From Dendrophyllia cribrosa (Eukaryota; Cnidaria; Anthozoa; Scleractinia; Dendrophylliidae): 64,000 nt of DNA. Below are positions 57,301 through 64,000 of this stretch, piece after piece. The notes under the pieces were generated by a model. That model was not told the origin of the DNA, did not search any database, and saw only the letters and a list, made by a program, of their open reading frames with translations. The number at the start of each line of letters is the position of its first letter. Within the stretch, counting starts at the first letter, position 1. Both the position numbers and the translations under genes were made by a program. The stretch is taken from assembly GCA_024195265.1 (NCBI GenBank), contig JAJLRJ010000010.1, positions 7,286,581-7,350,580 of the forward strand, given 5' to 3'.

Positions 57301-60300
57301 ATGGCTTGTTTTTAAGAAAGGCGACGACACTGACGTTTTTGTTTTTTCTACTGTAGAACTTCGACGCAAAGAAGATGTTGACGAAGACGCTATCACTTGT
57401 GAGCTACTTTTCACTGAAATGAAAATTTGATAGTTTAGCGAACGAAGGAAAGTTCTTTAATCAAAGGGAATACCGTATGTGACCAGAATGTTCGTAACAT
57501 TTTGGTCAGAGATAAACGCCTTACTAAACACCTTTGTTAATAACGTTAATAAGCGAAAGCGTCCTCTCCTTTTAGAGCAGTGAATATACGTGGATTGGGC
57601 TTGCTGTTGGTTTTTATTATCTCCGGCCTTTCGGTCTGCGAGAGTACAGTCAACTCTCTCTTAACGACCACTCTCTTTAGCGACCACTTTGTAAATAACC
57701 ATTTTGTTTCTCAGTCAAATAGTGTTTGTCTTGATTTTTCTCTTAAGCGACCACCTCCCTTAAGCGATCACTTTGTAAATAACCATTTTGTTTCTCAGTC
57801 AAATACTGTTTCAAAATGATTTTTCTCTTAAGCGACCACCTCCGAGCTTAAGCGACCACTTTGTAAATAACCATATTGTTTCTCAGTCAAATACTGTTTC
57901 AAAATTATTTTTCTCTTAAGCGACCACCTCCGAGCTTAAGCGACCACTTTGTAAATAACCATTTTGTTTCTCAGTCAAATACTGTTTCAAAATTATTTTT
58001 CTCTTAAGCGACCACCTCCGAGCTTAAGCGACCACTTTGTAAATAACCATTTTGTTTCTCAGTCAAATACTGTTTCAAAATGATTATTCTCTTAAGCGAC
58101 CACCTCCGAGCTTAAGCGACCACTTTGTAAATAACCATTTTGTTTCTCAGTCAAATACTGTTTCAAAATGATTATTCTCTTAAGCGACCACCTCCGAGCT
58201 TAAGCGACCACTTTGTAAATAACCATTTTGTTTCTTAGTCAAATACTGTTTCAAAATGATTTTTCTCTTAAGCGACCACTTTTTCCTGCACCAAGGGTGG
58301 TCGCTTAAGAGAGAGTTGACTGTACTTTGTTTTCCACCCTTCTCAGAAACCAAAATTTCCAAATTCCAGTTAGATCCGGATGGTGACCTTAGTCAGGATT
58401 TCGTGCTAAATATTGTTGGCACGTGATCTACTCCTTTTGCACCTTTCCAAAAGGGATGTTAAAAGTGAATTCTGGAATAAAAAAGCTTTAAAATTGATTT
58501 TATATAGTGATTACTAGATTACCGCAGGTTCGCTTGATCACTTCACTTTCCTAATTCCAACAAGATAACTTGCTCACAGGCTACCCAAGCTTATTGTTGT
58601 ACGTTTTGCCTGCACTATGTGTAGAAGTTAATACCTGGAGTAGTGCAAACTTGCCCTTGTGCGTTGAAACCAACCGGGGCCATGCTCTTTAATGGGCAAC
58701 TAGTGTTCCCTGCAGGGCATTCGTCAGGAGCTACAAAAATTATTGAAAATACACCAATGTTACTCCTTCAGTGTATAACTGAGAATAAGTGGGTAAATTG
58801 GTAAAATCGTAAACGATCCACAGGAATCTCACACCGTGAACCAGAGCTTAACCCGGCTCTGTAGCTTAAATAGCTATGAATGGGTTCACAGTCCATCGCA
58901 TGATTAACCCCTAGCATTACGCCTCGGTGTAGAGCTCTAGTCGATGTGGGAAAAAGGCGGACACCTCTTCAAGGCGGACACCCCTATAAGGCGGAATCTC
59001 TGTAAGGTAAACACCTCTGTAATGCGGACATTCCTGTAAGGCGAACACCTCTGTAAGGCGAACACCTCTGTAAGTCGGACACCCCTGTAAGGTGGACACC
59101 CCTATAAGGCGAACACCTCTGTAAGCTGGGGAACACCTCTGTAAGGCGGACACCCCTGTAAGGTGGACACCCCTGTAAGGTGGACACCCCTATAAGGCGA
59201 ACACCTCTGTAATCTGGCGAACACCTCTGAAACGCGGACACCCCTGTAAGGTGGACACCACTGTAAGGCGGACACCCCTATAAGGTGGACACCTCTGTAA
59301 GGCGAACACCTCTGTAAGGCGGATACCCCTATAAAGCGGACACCTCTGTAAGACGGACACCTCTGTAAGTCGGACACCCCTGTAAGATGGACACCCCTAT
59401 AAGGCGAACACCTCTGTAAGCTGGCGAACACCTCTGTAAGGCGGACACCCCTGTAAGGTGGACACCCCTGTAAGGTGGACACCCCTATAAGGCGAACACC
59501 TCTGTAAGCTGGCGAACACCTCTGAAAGGCGGACACCCCTGTAAGGTGGACACCACTGTAAGGCGGACACCCCTATAAGGTGGACACCTCTGTAAGGCGA
59601 ACACCTCTGTAAGGCGGATACCCCTATAAGGTGGAGACCCCTGTAAGGTGGACACCCCTATAAGGCGAACACCTCTGTAAGCTGGCGAACACCTCTGTAA
59701 GGCGGACACGTGCACCCCTGTAAGGTGGACACCTCTGTAAGGTGGACAACCCTATAAGGCGAACACCTCTGTAAGCTGGCGAACACCTCTGAAAGGCGGA
59801 CACCCCTGTAAGGTGGACACCACTGTAAGGCGGACACCCCTATAAGGTGGACACCTCTGTAAGGCGAACACCTCTGTAAGGCGGATACCCCTATAAGGCG
59901 GACACCTCTGTAAGACGGACACCTCTGTAAGGCGGACACCTCTGTAAGGTGGACACCCCTGTAAGGCGGACACCCCTGTAAGGCGGACACCTCTGTAAGG
60001 CTTACACCTCTGTAAGGTGGACACCACTGTAATTCGGACACCCCTATAAGGCGGACACCTCTGTAAGTCGGACACCCCTATATAGCGGACACCCCTATAA
60101 GGCGGACACCTCTGTAAGGCGAACACTCCTATAAGGCGAACACCCCTATAACGCGGACAACACTGGTTGGCTAGTCCAGGCCGAATTCGAATTTCACTTC
60201 TTTGTCTGTGTCCATAAGACATGGACCTCTCTGAGGGTGTCTGGCTTAGAGTGATTTCACCGTATAATTGAATAGGGGGGGGGGGGGGGGGGGTGGCAGG

Positions 60301-61740
60301 AAATTTGAACCTTTCTCGGTTGGTATCATAGATATTTGATTCAGTTCTCAATTCTCACCGAGGGTTTGGTAGGTTACATAGAAACCGGGCAAGTTGTGTT
60401 TCTTGTATGATGAAAACGTGAGCCACATCTTCTCATTATGGGAAACATGGGTTAATAGCCCCTGGCATCCACATAGTGTTTTAATATCTTTCGTATTGGT
60501 TCCGCGGTGCTCGCTTATTGAGAGTCTGTCATCCCCACAGGTCCCCCGGCGGGAATATCGATGGTCCTCGATGCCGAACCACTCAATGTTAACCTGCACA
60601 CGATAGCCCTGTGGGGCAACAATTGACCACAAGCAGTACTCATTCGCGTCATAGTTATTAGGAAAGTTTGGACTGGACAGGACTCCGGATGACTCCGTTA
60701 GCTTGGTGTCAGGACTACAGAAATCTGGAAATAAACAAAGGAAATCACAATATATTTAGAACAATAATATTGCGCCCTTCCGTCCAAAACATAATTACTT
60801 GACACTGAAGCAACTGTGAGTTATAACGCTCAGCTATGAAGAAAAGAGCGTTCAGACTTACTTGGTGGATTTTCTGCCTGGTTTGAACAATCAATATCGT
60901 CTGTGGAACAAAACAATGGAATTATCAGTTGTGCTTTCCCCTTGACTAGTATTAACTTTATAAATGTTAAAATGAAGCGGATGTTAATAATAATAATGAT
61001 AATGATGATGATGATGTCGGTGATGATGGTGATAATGATCACGATGATGATTAAGATGATGGTGATGGTGGTGATGACGACGATATAGTGGTGCTAGTGA
61101 TGATGATGATGATGACGATGATGATGATGATAATGATAATGATGATAATGATAATGATGATAATGATGATCATGATAATGATAATGATGATGATGGTGGT
61201 AGTGGTGGTGGTGGTGATGATGATGATGATGATGATAATAGATGATGATGATAATGACGATAACGATGATGGTGATGGTGGTGGTTGTTGTGGTGGTAAT
61301 TTTAATGATAACAAGGAAGAAGACGATAACGATAGATACACTTGCTATAGTCAGAGACTCCTTGTCTTAATGCATTGTACGTCAGTAAGCGCTGTGTTAA
61401 TTATACCACTTAACTTCTGTGTTTTATTCATTTTTAGTGCAATCTGCAAGGCTTTGTAATAGTATAGCGTTTTGGATTTTATTAGACAATTTGTGTTATT
61501 CATGTACTTGTTTTGCCCCGCCACGATTAGCTTTTCATCTATTTGCAGGGCAAACCAAACCACTCAACTCTTGTATTGTCGTACAAAATAAATTGTTGTT
61601 GCTGTTGATAGAGTTATCAAGGGATATGACGATGATGATAACTATGACAATTTTGATGACAATGACAATAACAATGACAGTGATGCTGATAATGATGATA
61701 ATGAAGATGAAGATGATGATGATGATAGTGATGACGATGG

Positions 61741-61776
<36 letters not shown>

Positions 61777-62325
61777 GCAGCAGGAGGAAACATTGTTTTC
61801 GGTCATTGTTTTTGGGTAAAGAATTTTGATGAAGCATTGTTTCCTTTTGTTTTAGGTCATTTGTGTCCTCTACACGAAGTAAGAGCCCATTTGTTTAGCT
61901 CATATCGAAAACTGTAATTGTAAAATATGTACCATCAAATATACGTTTCTGTTTCGTTACACATGCCTTACCTGGATCAGTTGGCCTATACGCAATCCTG
62001 AGCTCGTCGTTCGAGCTGAAAACAGCAGACACCGTTTGAAGAAAAGCTGAACTCCCACTTGAGAACAGAGTAACAGAGCCGCTTGCACAAGGGCCATACT
62101 TTCCGATCAAAGGAGTTAATGAGCTAGCACCATCACGAATCACTAGGTGGTCGTCCACTCCCTGTAGTCGCAGGACCTCGATGGTGATTGATAGGCGGAA
62201 ATTGTTGGGAGCTTGGATTTTCCAGATGCAAGAGCTACCGGCATATCCATCCGGGAACGCAGGCGTTGAGATCACTCCTGGGACTTGAGCGTCAATTTCA
62301 ATGTTGGTATTCGATGGAGAGCAAG
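49433..62325 (-). CDS. CUB-CUB-mucin-like-ZP-transmembrane protein (5' partial, 9 exons)
   Basis: Minus-strand exons 62325-61972, 60900-60862, 60724-60359, 58730-58635, 57413-56235, 54644-54285, 52359-52134, 51739-51471 and 49629-49433 join in one frame of about 1,028 codons. Order: CUB1, linker (DIDCSNQAENPPN), CUB2, a 32-residue four-Cys segment, 393 Ser/Thr-rich residues, ZP domain, basic furin-like site (NRRRRRENK), TM helix, short tail. CUB plus ZP plus TM is the layout of CUZD1-type proteins. ZP domains polymerise after cleavage at such a site. It may form an extracellular or mucus-associated filament (inference). Introns contain many repeats. The signal-peptide exon was not found up to 64000. 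Confidence 0.85.
49885..51286. mobile_element. hAT transposon remnant, 1.4 kb
   Basis: Ends CAGGCGCGTAGCCAG and CTGGCTACGCCCCTG, with AAGCCCGGG / GGGCTT further in. It holds the 3' part of a transposase (plus) and lies in the last intron of the CUB/ZP gene. Target duplication not resolved. Confidence 0.75.
50040..50624 (+). pseudogene. hAT transposase C-terminal (dimerisation) fragment, frameshifted
   Basis: LYPNVATVLTILLTMPVSTA, TPERSFSTVRRVKTYMRSTM, then LSPLALMHAYREIAY are the hallmark hAT dimerisation block. The frame ends in a stop at 50537-50539 and continues one base on as DPEKVIRDFCASKP. Upstream frames hold further fragments (LIKIAKESRVVIGILRDERN, MVWNELFERVKELA). The RNase H-like catalytic part is missing, so it is inactive. 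Confidence 0.75.
51308..51340. repeat. (GAT)n microsatellite
   Basis: About 11 uninterrupted GAT units next to the right end of the hAT remnant. Confidence 0.8.
51471..54644 (-). CDS. ZP domain exons (54644-54285, 52359-52134, 51739-51471)
   Basis: ZP-N: LTIKCTHYAMEIIISRK, LQDPSCKVIFSNDTHALL, ESCDTEQTISEDYFIYSN. ZP-C: GQTMYFQIDVKSRDQSLVAF, LEECWVTPTKDPRDQTRYTI, CPRDSTL, FTFKAFQFRNVPSPRLYVHC, then CDTGCAKNRRRRRENK with a consensus furin-type site. The phases 1, 2 and 1 fit. This is a complete ZP module with the usual CWVTP and FxFxxF...C landmarks. Confidence 0.9.
52833..54024. mobile_element. pogo-like element filled with a 17-bp minisatellite (cluster 1)
   Basis: Left end TA|CAGTCGACTCTCTCAAAGCGG and a degraded inverse at the right (CCGGCTTAGAGTTTATTG|TA). 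From about 52850 to 53600 it is a variable tandem array of GGTGGACACCCCTGTAA-type 17-mers. Frames open through it have a 17-residue period and are not genes. Confidence 0.7.
55248..55985. mobile_element. Harbinger-like element (TAA flanks), 738 bp
   Basis: TIR GGCCCGGTTCAGACGCCGAA and inverse, with TAA on both sides. The unit TTCAGACGCCGAACTT recurs inside (55330, 55908). It contains a minus-strand Cys-rich ORF at 55573-55755. It lies in the intron between the mucin-like and ZP exons. Confidence 0.75.
55573..55755 (-). CDS. Small Cys-rich zinc-binding-like ORF in the Harbinger-like element
   Basis: 60 codons. CSSCFANTKYVCIGCRMPIC then NKC gives C-x2-C-x7-C-x2-C-x4-C-x2-C, a treble-clef-like pattern seen at the C-termini of some transposon proteins. 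No catalytic part is nearby. Probably a remnant of the parent element's gene. Confidence 0.35.
   Translation of the reverse strand: MQFLVENMRRKACLPSWRLGDNTEVMCSSCFANTKYVCIGCRMPICNKCSIFENNEDTVG
56235..57413 (-). CDS. Mucin-like Ser/Thr-rich exon (1,179 bp)
   Basis: One phase 1-1 exon of 393 residues dominated by Ser, Thr, Lys, Val and Ala (e.g. VIASSSTSSLRRSSTVEKTK, TTTTKVSTIEQIQTHVITPS), ending AGGDSPPPG. There are no tandem repeats and few cysteines. A densely O-glycosylated stalk is the natural reading. The plus-strand frame across it (57017-57430) is a shadow. Confidence 0.85.
57647..58322. mobile_element. pogo-like MITE with 88-bp tandem repeats
   Basis: TA|CAGTCAACTCTCTCTTAA at the left and the inverse at the right followed by TA. 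The interior is about six copies of an 88-bp unit (starts at 57844, 57932, 58020, 58108, 58196), each with CTTAAGCGACCACTTTG. It lies in the intron downstream of CUB/ZP exon 58635. Confidence 0.85.
58635..58730 (-). CDS. Four-cysteine linker exon
   Basis: APDECPAGNTSCPLKSMAPV followed by GFNAQGQVCTTP, phase 1-1. I do not recognise a named domain. It separates CUB2 from the mucin-like exon. Confidence 0.75.
58958..60170. repeat. 17-bp minisatellite (cluster 2)
   Basis: About 70 variable copies of GGCGGACACCTCTGTAA / GGTGGACACCCCTATAA types, with higher-order blocks of about 300 bp (e.g. the repeat of GCTGGCGAACACCTCT). Same family and orientation as cluster 1. Intronic. The long minus-strand frames across it are artefacts. 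Confidence 0.9.
60275..60293. repeat. Poly-G tract
   Basis: G run of about 19 just right of minisatellite cluster 2. Confidence 0.8.
60359..60900 (-). CDS. Linker exon (60900-60862) and CUB domain 2 exon (60724-60359)
   Basis: The small exon gives DIDCSNQAENPP. The larger gives FCSPDTKLTESSGVLSSPNF, PNNYDANEYCLWSIVAPQGY, then CGDDRLSISEHRG, LCGCQGLL, MWLTFSSYKKHNLPGFYVTY. CUB2 has the SSPNFPxxY and C-x-W signature. I chose the acceptor at 60725 because the other (60715) breaks the frame. Confidence 0.85.
60985..61785. repeat. (GAT)n-rich microsatellite region in the CUB/ZP intron
   Basis: Impure GAT/AAT runs at about 60985-61290 and 61625-61778 separated by unique sequence. Open frames of Met/Asp or Ile/Ser homopolymer type reflect the repeat only. 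Confidence 0.85.
61972..62325 (-). CDS. CUB domain 1 exon
   Basis: Begins CSPSNTNIEIDAQVPG, then STPAFPDGYAGSSCIWKIQA, ITIEVLRLQ, LVIRDGAS, SSNDELRIAYRP. These are the standard CUB pieces (sP.fP..Y....C.W.I, F....). Phase 1-1. Donor gtaagg. Confidence 0.9.
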
Positions 62326-62433
62326 CTGAAATGTTAAAATAATATCATATTTAATCAATTCTTTCCCCTTTTTTTACTACAGAGGGGTTCCATCTTGTTC
62401 AAAAAGATTCACTCAAGACAGTTCAGTACAGGC

Positions 62434-62592
62434 ATTCAAAACAACGCATGTGTCAATCACGTGCAGTTATACAGGCATTCAAAACAACGCATGTGTCAAT
62501 CACGTGCAGTTATACAGGCATTTAAAACAACGCATGTGTCAATCACGTGCAGTTATACAGGCATTCAAAACAATGCATGTGTCAATCACGTA
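62434..62592. repeat. 43-bp tandem repeat (about 4 copies)
   Basis: GTCAATCACGTGCAGTTATA... starts at 62452, 62495, 62538 and 62581. Each unit holds a CACGTG E-box-like hexamer, except the last, which has CACGTA. Confidence 0.85.
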
Positions 62593-64000
62593 CAGGAAGG
62601 AACATTTCCTGAAGTGGAGTCTCAACTACGAAAAACAGCACCACCTTCCCGTTTCTCGTTTTCACATTGAAACAGTCTGCTCCTTTCTCGATTTTTTTGT
62701 AGGGATTCTGTTCTCAATTCTTATTAAACTGCCGAGAGAAGGGTGGTCCGGAACCCCTGAAACTCTCCCATGGTGCGCCCCTGTTAAAGTGCCTATGAAT
62801 TTCTTCGTTTTTCATTAGTTTATTATGTCCAAAGAACGAAAACAATAATCATTTCCCGAGGAAAAGAAAGAAAATCGGTTTTTTAGCCCCTCGAAGATGC
62901 GTCACTTCGGTTGAAAAGTGGCTCCAATTTTTGGAGAGCCTGGGGGCGAGTGGGCGTGCGTGATGACGTAAATTACGTAAATAGTATGACACATTGGTTT
63001 GTTTACGCTATAATTCCCTTGGAATCCTTTAGCGTGATGGTCATTTTGCCAACGTTTTTGGCTGTACAAATGTCAGACAGCGCCTAATTTGTTTCTTTAC
63101 AGTCCTCTGTAGGTGAAGAGGATCAGTTTCGGATCACTCTTGATCAACTGAAATGATCGTGTCCACTGTAGTTTTGCCGTAGCGAGACGAACCGACTGTG
63201 CCGCTTGAGCGAAGGAAGTGAACATGAAAAAGACGGACTTTGATCATTTAGATTATTGAACGTGAAAGGTATACATTTCAGTAGCACAGCGTCTCAGTGG
63301 GTTCGCCAGTTGAGTTGTAAGCTTATTGAACGCAGAGGCGTTTTTGTTATTTCTTTTTAGTGGCTCGTTGACTAGCGTTTTTCGAACGCGAACGATATAT
63401 TTGTAGTACAAACAATCATGATATTAGCGTATTAGCGACTCGGCCGGTCTTCTCTGAAGTTCATTGATCGCGCGCGTGGAGATTATGAACTTATTTTATC
63501 GGCTTGGCAATTCGCTCGTCTACTTAAAGTTCTTTTTTCAATGCGAATGATATGTCTTGGCGGCTTTCTAGTTGAAAGTTTCTAAATTATACTGATATGT
63601 TATGCATATCCGAGGTGGTGTTTTTCAGGCGGCTTGCTGAATTGAATGTGGTGTATTTTTAGCGGCAAGGTGCCTTGATAGCTTATTTTTTTATTTATTC
63701 AAAATGTTTGAACTCAAGTATATACGTAATAATTATGCTTCTTAGTTCAGTGTCTTGCCAGCGATTGATCGTTTCTGGAAATTTTAACCACTTGGCGGCT
63801 TGTAAGTGAGTTCAAAGTATCGTGTTTACATTTATGTCTGATTTATATTTCATTGTATAAAAATTGATCTGATCGAACACGCAATGATTCAGCGATGCAT
63901 TTGGTTTCGAATAGTCTTACGCATTTGTACGTGTAGATTTTTGATAGATGTTCCGTAGAATAGACGCCTTCCAGTGAACACTTGCGTCGCTGCACTTTGA
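62593..64000. other. Right-end stretch without a recognisable gene
   Basis: I looked for a minus-strand signal-peptide exon for the CUB/ZP gene and for plus-strand ORFs and found neither. The start of a repeat family (AAAGTGCCTAT) appears at 62787. The rest is unique-looking and AT-rich. Confidence 0.5.

Noticed and set aside
57017..57430. Plus-strand ORF of 137 codons
   Set aside because: Antisense shadow of the mucin-like exon.
52833..60170. CRISPR-like arrays
   Set aside because: Units are contiguous, variable and without spacers; eukaryotic context with introns.
58917..60351. Minus-strand ORFs of 76-199 codons
   Set aside because: Same 17-bp array (cluster 2). No domain and no splice logic.
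61051..61837. Ile/Ser/Met homopolymer-like ORFs on both strands
   Set aside because: GAT/AAT microsatellites in an intron.
62395..62818. ORFs of 91 and 122 codons
   Set aside because: Mostly the 43-bp tandem repeat read in two frames.

Overview
This looks like nuclear DNA of an anthozoan cnidarian, most likely a stony coral. That rests on inference: intron-rich genes with GT-AG introns, very many short terminal-inverted-repeat (TIR) elements, tRNA-derived repeats, and extracellular EGF, Ig, CUB and ZP receptors. No bacterial operons, rRNA genes or CRISPR arrays are visible.

Layout. (1) 228-20086, plus strand: the 3' part of a large membrane-protein gene. I could join 23 exons, all phase-compatible, into one open frame of about 1,211 codons. 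It runs from an RHS/YD-repeat core, through a glycine/alanine-rich stretch and beta-rich segments of bacterial secreted-protein type, to EGF1, an adhesin-like 234-residue exon, eight more EGF exons, one transmembrane (TM) helix and a short cytoplasmic tail. Its 5' end lies left of the window. (2) 22239-25292: a Tc1/IS630-like DNA transposon with TA flanks and about 87-bp TIRs. Its two convergent genes are a PB1-like/zinc-knuckle ORF and a transposase lacking its later catalytic part. (3) 25293-30308: gene-poor DNA full of hairpin MITEs. (4) 30309-35380: a 5.07-kb two-gene TIR element with a perfect 9-bp target duplication. It encodes a HIRAN-like protein (plus) and a Myb/SANT-like protein (minus), with no recognisable DDE transposase. 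(5) 35390-37800: two LINE 3' fragments. (6) 37815-39884, plus: the 3' exons of a small Ig-domain type I membrane protein, with a VNTR in its intron. (7) 40216-44117: a TTAA-flanked element with 885-bp TIRs and a decayed cnidarian repeat protein. (8) 44122-49432: repeats only. (9) 49433-62325, minus: nine phase-compatible exons (about 1,028 codons) of a CUB-CUB-mucin-like-ZP-TM protein. Its introns hold an hAT remnant, a Harbinger-like element, pogo-like elements and large minisatellites. (10) 62326-64000: no gene seen.

The three host genes all encode the membrane-anchored ends of extracellular proteins (RHS/EGF, Ig, CUB/ZP). They share no obvious pathway. The RHS/EGF gene is the most unusual item: its ectodomain reads like a bacterial surface protein but is split by introns and joined to animal EGF modules and a C-terminal TM anchor.
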